From Pseudolactococcus reticulitermitis (GTDB lineage Bacteria; Bacillota; Bacilli; Lactobacillales; Streptococcaceae): 64,000 bases of DNA. The stretch lies in NCBI RefSeq assembly GCF_002260845.1, contig NZ_BEDT01000002.1:397991-461990 (forward strand), written 5' to 3'. Positions 1 through 7,256 of this stretch are shown here, one piece after another. A program made the translations under genes and the position numbers. The first letter of the stretch is position 1; each line of letters opens with the position of its first letter. Below the pieces are notes generated by a model. The model saw only the letters and a list, made by a program, of their open reading frames with translations, ran no database searches and was not told where the DNA came from.

Positions 1-1
1 T

Positions 2-268
2 GATACGCTCCTGCTGTCAGAGCCTTTTATGCTCATCATCCCAACTTATGAAAAGGAAATTCTCCAAGAAGTTTGGGATTTTATGGCTGAGAATAGCGCC
101 TATTGCCAAGGCATCATCGCCAGCGGCAACCGCAATTTTGCTGAGCTTTATATTTATTCCGCTAAAGATCTATCGGCCGAGTTTCACGTGCCGATTTTAT
201 ATGATTTTGAGTTCAATGGGACTGATGAAGATGTCACTGCTGTCCACTCTATCTTAGAAAGCTATTAA
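2..268 (+). CDS. nrdI: NrdI flavodoxin-like protein, C-terminal part (cut by window start)
   Basis: The reading frame is open from base 2, so the start lies before the window; about 88 C-terminal residues are visible. NrdI is the small flavodoxin that supplies the oxidant used to assemble the dimanganese-tyrosyl radical cofactor of NrdF in class Ib ribonucleotide reductase. The visible part carries the family pattern: a strand ending LIIPTYE, the ASGNRNFAE segment and the FELNGT-like FEFNGTDED near the end. It is followed three bases later by nrdE, as expected for an nrd operon. An internal ATG at 29 is not the true start because conserved residues precede it. Confidence 0.85.
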   Translation, partial: DTLLLSEPFMLIIPTYEKEILQEVWDFMAENSAYCQGIIASGNRNFAELYIYSAKDLSAEFHVPILYDFEFNGTDEDVTAVHSILESY

Positions 269-271
269 CCT

Positions 272-2425
272 ATGTCTTTAAAAACTTTGGAAAATGTGTC
301 TTATTTCCGTCTCAATAATGAAATTAATATTCCTGTCAATGGGCAAATTCCCTTGCACAAGGATCACGAAGCCTTGCTTGCCTTTTTCGAAGAAAATGTG
401 CGCCCTAATCTTAAAACCTTTCCAACAGTTGCAGAAAAAATCGCTTATTTACTCGAGCATGATTATATCGAACCAGATTTTATCAAAAAGTACACAATTG
501 ATTTTATCACGGAACTGTCTGATTGGCTCTATGCCCAAAATTTCCAGTTCAAATCATTCATGGCAGCCTATAAATTTTATCAACAATATGCCTTGAAAAC
601 CAACGATGGTGAGTTTTACCTGGAAAATATTGAAGATCGCATTTTGATGAATGCCTTGTATTTTGCGGATGGTGATACTGAATTAGCCCAATCATTAGCT
701 GATGAACTCATTCATCAACGCTATCAGCCTGCGACCCCAAGCTTTTTAAATGCTGGTCGTTCACGTCGTGGCGAGCTCGTCTCGTGTTTCTTGATCCAAG
801 CAACTGATGATATGAATAGCATTGGGCGTTCTGTTAATTCTGCCTTGCAACTTTCTCGCATTGGTGGTGGTGTAGGGATTAATCTCTCTAACCTCCGTGA
901 AGCGGGTGCGCCGATTAAAGGTATTGAAAATGCGGCCAGTGGGGTTGTTCCCGTGATGAAACTTTACGAGGACAGCTTCTCCTACTCCAACCAACTTGGC
1001 CAACGTCAAGGAGCTGGTGTGACTTATCTCAGTGTTTTTCATCCAGATATCATGGCCTTTTTATCAACTAAAAAAGAAAATGCTGACGAAAAAATTCGTG
1101 TGAAAACATTGTCGCTCGGTGTTACCGTTCCAGATAAATACTATGAACTCGTGCGTGAAAATGCTGATATGTTCCTGTTTAGTCCTTATGATGTCGAACG
1201 CGTCTATGGTCAACCTTTTAGCTATGTGGATATCACGGCAGAATACGATAACCTCCTTGCCAATCATGACATCAAAAAATATCGTATTCGCGCCCGTGAT
1301 TTAGAGCAAGAAATCGCCAAACTCCAACAAGAATCTGGCTATCCTTATATCATCAACATTGATGTGGCGAATAAAGCCAACCCCATCCATGGGAAAATCG
1401 TCATGAGTAACTTGTGTTCAGAGATTTTGCAAGTGCAAACCGCTTCAGAGCTTAATGAAGACCAGACTTACAAGACTTTGGGCACTGATATTTCATGTAA
1501 CCTTGGCTCGACTAACGTGGTCAACCTCATGCAATCGCCTAATTTTGAGAAATCAATCGATAGCATGGTGAAAGCCTTGACTTTTGTCACGGATCATTCT
1601 GAGATTGATGCTGTGCCAACCATTAAAAATGGCAACCGTAAAGCGCATACGATTGGGCTTGGTGCCATGGGACTTCACTCCTACTTCGCCAAACATCATC
1701 TGGTTTATGGCTCGCCTGAATCTATTGAGTTTACAGACGTCTACTTTATGTTGCTGAATTTCTATACGTTGAAATCGTCTATGAATTTGGCACGTCAAAA
1801 GGGGCAAACTTTTGCTGATTTTGACAAATCGGCTTATGCTGATGGCACTTATTTCGACCAATATATCGAAGACAAACACCTTTCTGATAAAGTTGCGACT
1901 TTATTTGAAGGTATTCCTATTCCGACTGCTGAGGACTGGCGTGAGCTGCGTCAAAATGTTATGACACACGGTCTCTACCACCAAAACCGTCTAGCAGTGG
2001 CGCCAAATGGTTCGATTTCATATATCAACGACGTTTCTGCAAGTATTCACCCCATTACCCAACGGATCGAAGAACGCCAAGAAAAGAAAACGGGGAAAAT
2101 CTACTATCCTGCGCGCGATTTAGCGACGGATACGATTCCTTACTATACGAGCGCTTATGATATGGATATGCGGCGCGTGATTGATGTTTATGCGGCGGCT
2201 ACGAAACATGTCGATCAAGGCTTGTCAATGACGCTATTCTTGCGTAGCGAGATGCCTGTTGGGCTTTATGAGTGGAAAACGGATACCAAGCAAACGACGC
2301 GTGATCTGAACATTCTGCGTAATTATGCCCATCACAAAGGGGTTAAATCGATTTACTACATCCGCACCTTTACCGATAACGGTGATGAAGTCGGCGCTAA
2401 CCAATGTGAATCTTGTGTGATTTAA
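272..2425 (+). CDS. nrdE: Class Ib ribonucleoside-diphosphate reductase, alpha subunit
   Basis: Catalytic large subunit that reduces ribonucleoside diphosphates to deoxy forms in the cytoplasm. The 717-residue length is usual for NrdE. Visible marks are the substrate-cysteine segment GELVSCFL, the thiyl-radical segment SNLCSEIL, the loop APNGSISYIND and the C-terminal redox pair CESCVI, which is re-reduced by NrdH or thioredoxin. NrdE lacks the long N-terminal ATP cone of NrdA, and none is evident here. It lies directly after nrdI with almost no spacer, so the two are probably co-transcribed. The family call is very firm. Confidence 0.97.
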   Translation: MSLKTLENVSYFRLNNEINIPVNGQIPLHKDHEALLAFFEENVRPNLKTFPTVAEKIAYLLEHDYIEPDFIKKYTIDFITELSDWLYAQNFQFKSFMAAYKFYQQYALKTNDGEFYLENIEDRILMNALYFADGDTELAQSLADELIHQRYQPATPSFLNAGRSRRGELVSCFLIQATDDMNSIGRSVNSALQLSRIGGGVGINLSNLREAGAPIKGIENAASGVVPVMKLYEDSFSYSNQLGQRQGAGVTYLSVFHPDIMAFLSTKKENADEKIRVKTLSLGVTVPDKYYELVRENADMFLFSPYDVERVYGQPFSYVDITAEYDNLLANHDIKKYRIRARDLEQEIAKLQQESGYPYIINIDVANKANPIHGKIVMSNLCSEILQVQTASELNEDQTYKTLGTDISCNLGSTNVVNLMQSPNFEKSIDSMVKALTFVTDHSEIDAVPTIKNGNRKAHTIGLGAMGLHSYFAKHHLVYGSPESIEFTDVYFMLLNFYTLKSSMNLARQKGQTFADFDKSAYADGTYFDQYIEDKHLSDKVATLFEGIPIPTAEDWRELRQNVMTHGLYHQNRLAVAPNGSISYINDVSASIHPITQRIEERQEKKTGKIYYPARDLATDTIPYYTSAYDMDMRRVIDVYAAATKHVDQGLSMTLFLRSEMPVGLYEWKTDTKQTTRDLNILRNYAHHKGVKSIYYIRTFTDNGDEVGANQCESCVI

Positions 2426-2426
2426 G

Positions 2427-3131
2427 GTGACTGTGGACATTTTAGTTTTTGACCTCGACGGCACGATTGTCTTTGACGGGATTCAGATTAAGCCGGATCT
2501 TCTAGCGATTTTAAAGGCGTTGAACCAACGCTACGAGATTATTTTCGCATCCGCCCGCCCTATTCGGGATATGCTCCCGCTACTGCCTGATTTTCCTGAT
2601 AATGATTTGATTGGTGGCAATGGTAGCATGATTCGACAAAAGGGTTGTATTGAGGTTACAGCGAGAATTGATGCAACCTCAGCACGTCAGATTATGACTG
2701 AAATAGTAGCTGAAAAACTGGACTATATTATTGACTATGATTGGGATTATACAGCAAAAGTTGCGGCTAATCATTCGATTTGGCAAAAGCTAGATACCAA
2801 TCACTTAGCGCAAAATATCCCACTCCAATTTGATAACATCAGCAAAATTATCACGTTTGAGACACCAGAAAAATTCAGTCTGTTATTTCCTGATGCCCTC
2901 TATCATGCTGATGTTCAAGAATTGGTCTTTACTGGCAAGAATATCAACAAATATACCACTTTAAAAACGCTGATTGGCGATTGTCCTTATACAACTTTTG
3001 GCAATGATCACAATGATATTGACTTATTAAATCACGCTGAAACTGCTTTTCAAATTGGCAACCAAGACTTACCTGTCACGAGCAAGAACATTTCCGAGGA
3101 ACAACTCCCCCAGATTTTACACAACTTATAA
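2427..3131 (+). CDS. HAD-superfamily (Cof-type) hydrolase
   Basis: A 234-residue haloacid-dehalogenase phosphatase of the Cof/YbiV kind. The N-terminal catalytic strand reads LVFDLDGTI (nucleophile and acid Asp pair). A middle cap domain follows, and the C-terminal motif FGNDHNDIDLL supplies the metal-binding acidic residues. The first GTG follows the nrdE stop by one base; a second GTG at 2433 is better spaced from the AAGG at 2424-2427 and may be the real start (232 residues). It sits between nrdE and nrdF, an uncommon place. The substrate cannot be read from sequence; Cof proteins usually act on sugar phosphates, flavin or nucleotide phosphates. Confidence 0.85.
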   Translation: MTVDILVFDLDGTIVFDGIQIKPDLLAILKALNQRYEIIFASARPIRDMLPLLPDFPDNDLIGGNGSMIRQKGCIEVTARIDATSARQIMTEIVAEKLDYIIDYDWDYTAKVAANHSIWQKLDTNHLAQNIPLQFDNISKIITFETPEKFSLLFPDALYHADVQELVFTGKNINKYTTLKTLIGDCPYTTFGNDHNDIDLLNHAETAFQIGNQDLPVTSKNISEEQLPQILHNL

Positions 3132-3150
3132 CTAGATTTAGGAAAAAATA

Positions 3151-4113
3151 ATGATTAATCCAAACTTTATCAAGGCTATCAACTGGAATAATATCGAAGA
3201 TTTAATCGATAAATCAACTTGGGAAAAATTAACTGAGCAATTTTGGCTGGACACCCGTATTCCACTTTCAAATGACTTGGACGACTGGCGCAGTTTGTCT
3301 GACGTTGAGCGTCATCTCGTCAGCCATGTTTTTGGTGGCTTGACGCTCCTCGATACCGTCCAATCTGATACAGGCATGGACTCATTGCGTGCGGATGCGC
3401 GGACGCAACACGAGGAAGCTGTCCTCAACAATATCCAATTTATGGAGTCTGTTCACGCCAAGTCTTACTCCTCTATCTTCTCTACGCTCAATACCAAGAC
3501 TGAGATTGATGAAATTTTTGCTTGGATTGATGCCAACGAAAATCTGCAATACAAGGCGCAAAAAGTCAACAGTATTTACAAAAATGGCACGCCACTGGAA
3601 AAGAAAATCGCTTCTGTCTTCCTCGAAACTTTCCTTTTCTACAGCGGTTTCTACACCCCTTTGTATTATTTGGGCAATAACAAGCTGGCTAATGTCGCGG
3701 AAATTATCAAATTAATCATCCGTGATGAGTCAGTCCATGGCACTTATATTGGCTATAAATTTCAGCTTGGTTTTGATGAACTTTCTAGTCAAGAGCAAGA
3801 AGAACTCAAAAATTGGGCTTATGAACTCCTCTACGACCTCTACGCTAATGAAGAAATCTATACCGATGACCTCTATGGCGTTTTAGGCTGGTCTGAGGAT
3901 GTCAAGACTTTCTTGCGTTATAATGCTAACAAAGCTCTAATGAACCTTGGCTTTGATCCCCTCTTTCCTGACAATGCGTCAGACGTCAATCCAATCGTGA
4001 TGAATGGGCTGTCAACCGGTACCGTCAACCACGACTTCTTCTCACAAGTCGGCAATGGTTATCTCCTCGGTCAAGTTGAAGCCATGAGTGATGATGACTA
4101 CGTCTTTGACTAA
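3151..4113 (+). CDS. nrdF: Class Ib ribonucleoside-diphosphate reductase, beta subunit
   Basis: Radical-carrying small subunit partner of NrdE, 320 residues, the usual NrdF length. Metal-ligand segments of the ferritin-like fold are visible: an Asp/Glu-rich first helix, then EEAVLNNIQFMESVHAKSYS, which carries a Glu and a His ligand and the radical Tyr, then FLETFLFYSGFY and IRDESVHGTYIGYK. It is preceded by a clear AGGAAAA ribosome binding site and followed by a strong terminator, so it is the last gene of the nrdIE-HAD-nrdF unit. Manganese or iron loading with NrdI is known for this class and is assumed here. Confidence 0.97.
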   Translation: MINPNFIKAINWNNIEDLIDKSTWEKLTEQFWLDTRIPLSNDLDDWRSLSDVERHLVSHVFGGLTLLDTVQSDTGMDSLRADARTQHEEAVLNNIQFMESVHAKSYSSIFSTLNTKTEIDEIFAWIDANENLQYKAQKVNSIYKNGTPLEKKIASVFLETFLFYSGFYTPLYYLGNNKLANVAEIIKLIIRDESVHGTYIGYKFQLGFDELSSQEQEELKNWAYELLYDLYANEEIYTDDLYGVLGWSEDVKTFLRYNANKALMNLGFDPLFPDNASDVNPIVMNGLSTGTVNHDFFSQVGNGYLLGQVEAMSDDDYVFD

Positions 4114-4121
4114 ACTATAAA

Positions 4122-4161
4122 AAACTCGCCAGGCTTTTTATCGAGACTGGCGAGTTTTTTT
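4122..4161. terminator. Bidirectional rho-independent terminator after nrdF
   Basis: Perfect inverted repeat ACTCGCCAG / CTGGCGAGT around a T-rich loop, flanked by A-run on the left and T-run on the right, so it can end nrd transcripts (+) and the leftward transcript of the 4167-5010 genes (-). Confidence 0.9.
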
Positions 4162-4166
4162 ATCGT

Positions 4167-4412
4167 CTATTTATTAAAGATTTTGGGTCCTTTACGCATG
4201 TGTTTCCGATCATTCTTGGTCGGTGTTTCTTGACTAGAACGACCACCACCGGCTTGTTTCTTCTTGATGATTTCTAACATCTTTTCTTTGGTTGTTTGAT
4301 TCAATTTTTCTCTTCCATTAAAAGTCGGCAATACGACTATCCATTCTATAGCATTATATTTATTAACCGTTACTTCAACAGGATATTTTACTTGTCTGAT
4401 GTAAGCTGTCAT
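4167..4412 (-). CDS. Small hypothetical protein
   Basis: An 81-residue ORF I do not recognise. The N-terminal half looks folded, with alternating hydrophobic residues (VEVTVNKYNAIEWIVVLPTF); the second half is very basic and Lys-rich (IIKKKQAGGG, KNDRKHMRKGPK). No signal peptide or membrane segment. It starts 17 bases after the stop of the RmlC-like gene on the same strand and ends at the shared terminator, so it could be the last gene of that unit, but its ribosome binding site is poor (A-rich spacer, no clear GGAGG). It may be a real nucleic-acid-binding small protein or a chance ORF. Confidence 0.5.
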   Translation of the reverse strand: MTAYIRQVKYPVEVTVNKYNAIEWIVVLPTFNGREKLNQTTKEKMLEIIKKKQAGGGRSSQETPTKNDRKHMRKGPKIFNK

Positions 4413-4428
4413 TTTTTATTCTATATTT

Positions 4429-5010
4429 TTATTTCGGGCTGTGATATGCTTCGATTATTTCCTTAAGCGTTGGCGCTTTAGCATCTTTTTCAGATACCTG
4501 CTCAAGATTACCGAGCACGATAGGAATTGGCCAATCAATGCCTAATTCAGGGTCTAGCGGCGTTAATGCGACGCCTGACATCCCTGGGCGCCATTCATTG
4601 TCAAAGCAATAAAGATATTCTGTGTCGTCATCTAGTGCTTGAAAGCCATTGCACACGCCTTGCGGGACAAAGACTTGGACGCCCGGTGTCAAGTGAACCG
4701 TCACAACCGCACCAAGAGTTCGGCTGTCTGCTCTTGTATCGACGTAAGCACCAAATGCAGAGCCGTGAGCGACTGTGACTAATTTTGCCATCGCTTCGCC
4801 ATGAAGGCCTCTGACGGCACCACGCTTGGTTCTGGTTAGATTGATTTGTTGCCACGGATTGATCGTATTTGGCAAAATCTCAGAATGACTACTTGAGCGA
4901 TAAAGTTCCCGAACGGTACCACGATCATCCGTCACCGTTTTAACCTGAATGATTTGTAGCCCATCAATTTTTGATGCTGCAGCAGAAAATTCGTTGATTT
5001 GTAATGTCAT
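4429..5010 (-). CDS. dTDP-4-dehydrorhamnose 3,5-epimerase-like protein (RmlC family)
   Basis: Cupin-fold sugar epimerase, 193 residues, near the family's usual length. Marks of RmlC are the DDRGTVRELYR start region, the segment RGAVRGLHGE in the position of the RG(x)LRGLH(x)Q signature with the catalytic His, and the V-F-V-P-Q-G stretch (QVFVPQGVCNGFQAL) leading into the barrel. In place of the usual Q after GLH there is GE, so it is a divergent member; the substrate may not be dTDP-4-keto-rhamnose precursor. No rmlA, B or D genes lie near it. It could serve a capsule or wall sugar pathway located elsewhere. Confidence 0.75.
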   Translation of the reverse strand: MTLQINEFSAAASKIDGLQIIQVKTVTDDRGTVRELYRSSSHSEILPNTINPWQQINLTRTKRGAVRGLHGEAMAKLVTVAHGSAFGAYVDTRADSRTLGAVVTVHLTPGVQVFVPQGVCNGFQALDDDTEYLYCFDNEWRPGMSGVALTPLDPELGIDWPIPIVLGNLEQVSEKDAKAPTLKEIIEAYHSPK

Positions 5011-5034
5011 GTTGACTCCTTTGTTTGAGATTGA

Positions 5035-5703
5035 TTATAAATATTGCGCCAAGTTTTTAAGAATGACTTGGCAGCCAGCAGGTGAAATATGTGCGCCGTC
5101 AAACGTATATTCTTTCTTAAGGTTGCCATTTTCATCAGCTAAACCTTCACTCACATCAATAAAGTGAACGCCCAATTTTTCAGCCATGTCACGATTTTTT
5201 TCACTTGCGAGATTAAATAAGTCATTATTTCGCGTTGCAAATAACACCGCCTCGTCTTCATCAGAGCCAAAATCTACATTATTAACAGGATAATACTTCA
5301 ATACGAAAATTTCAGTCTTCGGTAAAGTTGCCTGTATTTGTTGTATGATTTTTTCATAGTTTTCATGAAATATTTCTGGCTTGACTTGAAAGCCAATATC
5401 ATTTGTGCCAATATTGATAAAAATTTTGGAAGGTGCTAAATCAAAAATTTGTGTATGGATATGATCTAAGATAAATTGTGTCGTCGTCGCTCGTACAGCA
5501 CGGTTATAAATAGACTTTTCAAACTTGATTTCGCCACTTTCTTGCCAGTTTTCAATTGGAAAAAGTTCCATAATAGAACTGCCGATAAATAGCGTCTGCC
5601 CCTTTTTAACTGTTTTATTCTTTTCTTGATACTCAGCTAATAGGTTGTTTTGAAAAGCTATCAAATTGGGATTTAACGTGAGTTCTTGCGTTTCCTTACT
5701 CAT
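5035..5703 (-). CDS. SGNH/GDSL-family hydrolase
   Basis: A 222-residue esterase/lipase-like enzyme without signal peptide, so cytoplasmic. Block I is LFIGSSIME (nucleophile Ser in GSS), block III is INIGTNDIG (Asn), and block V is FDGAHISPAG (catalytic Asp and His). Block II, usually NRG-, reads NRAV here, replacing the oxyanion-hole Gly by Ala, a modest departure. The start has a good AGGAGGTG ribosome binding site and a plausible TAAAAT -10 further upstream. It may be co-transcribed with the epimerase, which begins 24 bases after it. Similar proteins are acetyl-esterases or isoprenoid/phospholipid acyl hydrolases; the substrate is unknown. Confidence 0.8.
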   Translation of the reverse strand: MSKETQELTLNPNLIAFQNNLLAEYQEKNKTVKKGQTLFIGSSIMELFPIENWQESGEIKFEKSIYNRAVRATTTQFILDHIHTQIFDLAPSKIFINIGTNDIGFQVKPEIFHENYEKIIQQIQATLPKTEIFVLKYYPVNNVDFGSDEDEAVLFATRNNDLFNLASEKNRDMAEKLGVHFIDVSEGLADENGNLKKEYTFDGAHISPAGCQVILKNLAQYL

Positions 5704-5869
5704 AGAAAAACACCTCCTGATTAGGTTTCTAACTATATTTTAACATTTATAGCCTTTTATAGCTATTTTGAGCTTGATATTTCCATGACCTTATCTTCTT
5801 ATACAAATCCCCTAATTGACAGTTTACTATGGTATAGTAGTCTTAAGCGCACTTACAAGGAGGATAACA

Positions 5870-5989
5870 ATGGCACGAGGTAAGACAATTCAACTGTATC
5901 TGATGGATAGTGTTCCGAAAGGTCGCATCAAATGTACATTGGCAAACTGGACAGGGATAGCTTATAAAATTCCGAGAACCGAACTTGAT
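5870..5989 (+). pseudogene. 5' fragment of a GIY-YIG nuclease-type gene
   Basis: A strong ribosome binding site (AAGGAGG, about 5858) precedes ATG 5870. The first 40 codons (MARGKTIQLYLMD to KIPRTELD) resemble, from memory, the conserved N-terminus of a family of GIY-YIG nuclease proteins that continue with the catalytic domain after this point. Here the frame runs on only 17 more codons to a stop at 6043, and these read as the antisense of a leftward gene start. The gene is therefore broken at about 5989. A longer ORF from 5816 begins upstream of the ribosome binding site and is not the real start. The family recognition needs a homology search. Confidence 0.55.
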
Positions 5990-6079
5990 GTTTTCAGAAA
6001 CAAACTCTTGGACAGCAGCAAACAGCTCGTTATAGAATTTTGATTTTATGTAGCTTGTAAACGAGCGTTCTGTTACCAT
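5990..6079 (-). pseudogene. 5' fragment of an unidentified leftward gene
   Basis: Reading leftwards, AAGGAG with ideal spacing precedes ATG 6079. The first 30 codons (MVTERSFTSYIKSKFYNELF, then AAVQEFVSEN) look like a genuine protein start; I have a weak recollection of this opening from ImmA/IrrE-type metallopeptidase relatives. After Asn30, at base 5990, the frame (open to 5843) becomes the antisense of the GIY-YIG fragment and loses protein character. Both fragments end at the same point, 5989/5990, which marks a deletion or insertion junction. It lies just downstream of the methyltransferase gene and would share its transcript. Confidence 0.45.
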
Positions 6080-6095
6080 AAATTTTTCTCCTTTT

Positions 6096-7256
6096 CTAGT
6101 CGATTGATTGATTGAACACTTTATTTATTATAGAATCGCCGAGAGCTTTTGCAAATAGTGGTGGCACTGAATTCCCGATTTGCATACCAACCGTAGTAAT
6201 ATCACCGATGAAATGGTAATGGTCAGGATAACTTTGTATACGAGCAGCTTCGCGTGGTGTTATGGTTCTGTCATCAACCGGATGGGTAATCCTGCCCACG
6301 CTAGGGGTATTAATCCTAGTTGTCAAAGTATAACTAGGCTTGTCTTTTTCCATGCGACCATAAGCTCCGCTATGAACAGATTTAGTTTGAAATTCGCTAG
6401 GCAAATCTTTCATATTCTCGCCAGGTTTCACTAATTTAAGTATGCTTATAGTTTTTTCGCTATGAGTTGAAGCTATATGGTTGCGAAATGTTTTACCGTT
6501 ACCACTACGCATTTTCTTCTGATACTCATTTTGAGTAGAGCTCTTATACTGTGTGATTTCTACACCTTCTCCAGATTTAAGCGTTGGCAAGTCCCCAATC
6601 GCATCCCACACAGTAACCGCACTATCCTCGTCATGCGTTTCTTCAGGGAATAATTGTTCCGAATCTAGTCCCAAACGGTTGCCAATGAAAATGGCTCTTT
6701 TCCTTTTTTGAGGCACTCCGAATTTTTCAGTAGAGAACACACGCGAGGCGACGTCGTATCCAAGCGCCGCCAATCGTTCCTCTATTTCCTTTTTTATACT
6801 ACCTTTATTGTAGTTTAATATGCCGGGGACGTTTTCAATAACAAATACCTTAGGGTTCAATTCTTGCACCATCCGAAGAAACTCCAAGAATAGTAAATTT
6901 CTCTCATCATCAAAGAATGATTTTTCTTTGCGAATTCTGTTTCCAGCCATCGAAAAACCTTGGCACGGTGGCCCGCCAAAAATAATATCGACCGATTTAC
7001 CTTGATTCTTGAATATCTCAGCTATCGTTGTAGATGATTCTTGATTTTTAAATACGGCATCAGCTGTGCTTGCGGGAACCGTACGAATGTCCGCATTAAT
7101 CATAACCGTTTTGTCATGATTTGCTTTGTATGTTTTCGCAATTTTAGGGTCATATTCAATCGCAACAGCCACTTCAATGCCCGCCATTTCCATACCAAGC
7201 GAAAAACCACCTGCTCCTGAGAATAGATCTAGTGCTGTTATTCCTTTTGTTGCCAT
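6096..7256 (-). CDS. DNA (cytosine-5-)-methyltransferase
   Basis: C5-cytosine DNA methyltransferase, 386 residues. Motif I DLFSGAGGFSLG is at residues 10-21, motif IV GGPPCQGFS at 94-102 with catalytic Cys98, motif VI IENVPG at 140-145, and motif VIII near PQKRKRAIFIG. The target-recognition region is followed by the closing motifs (TPREAARIQSYPD and QIGNSVPP). All catalytic motifs are intact. It overlaps the end of the second methyltransferase gene by 19 bases, so the two are translated together and presumably protect different strands or bases of one asymmetric target. Divergent restriction genes lie beyond. Recognition sequence unknown. Confidence 0.95.
   Translation of the reverse strand: MATKGITALDLFSGAGGFSLGMEMAGIEVAVAIEYDPKIAKTYKANHDKTVMINADIRTVPASTADAVFKNQESSTTIAEIFKNQGKSVDIIFGGPPCQGFSMAGNRIRKEKSFFDDERNLLFLEFLRMVQELNPKVFVIENVPGILNYNKGSIKKEIEERLAALGYDVASRVFSTEKFGVPQKRKRAIFIGNRLGLDSEQLFPEETHDEDSAVTVWDAIGDLPTLKSGEGVEITQYKSSTQNEYQKKMRSGNGKTFRNHIASTHSEKTISILKLVKPGENMKDLPSEFQTKSVHSGAYGRMEKDKPSYTLTTRINTPSVGRITHPVDDRTITPREAARIQSYPDHYHFIGDITTVGMQIGNSVPPLFAKALGDSIINKVFNQSID

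Noticed and set aside
5843..6079. Full 78-codon leftward ORF as a real small gene
   Set aside because: Only the first 30 codons look like protein; the remainder is antisense of the GIY-YIG-like fragment, including its ribosome binding site.
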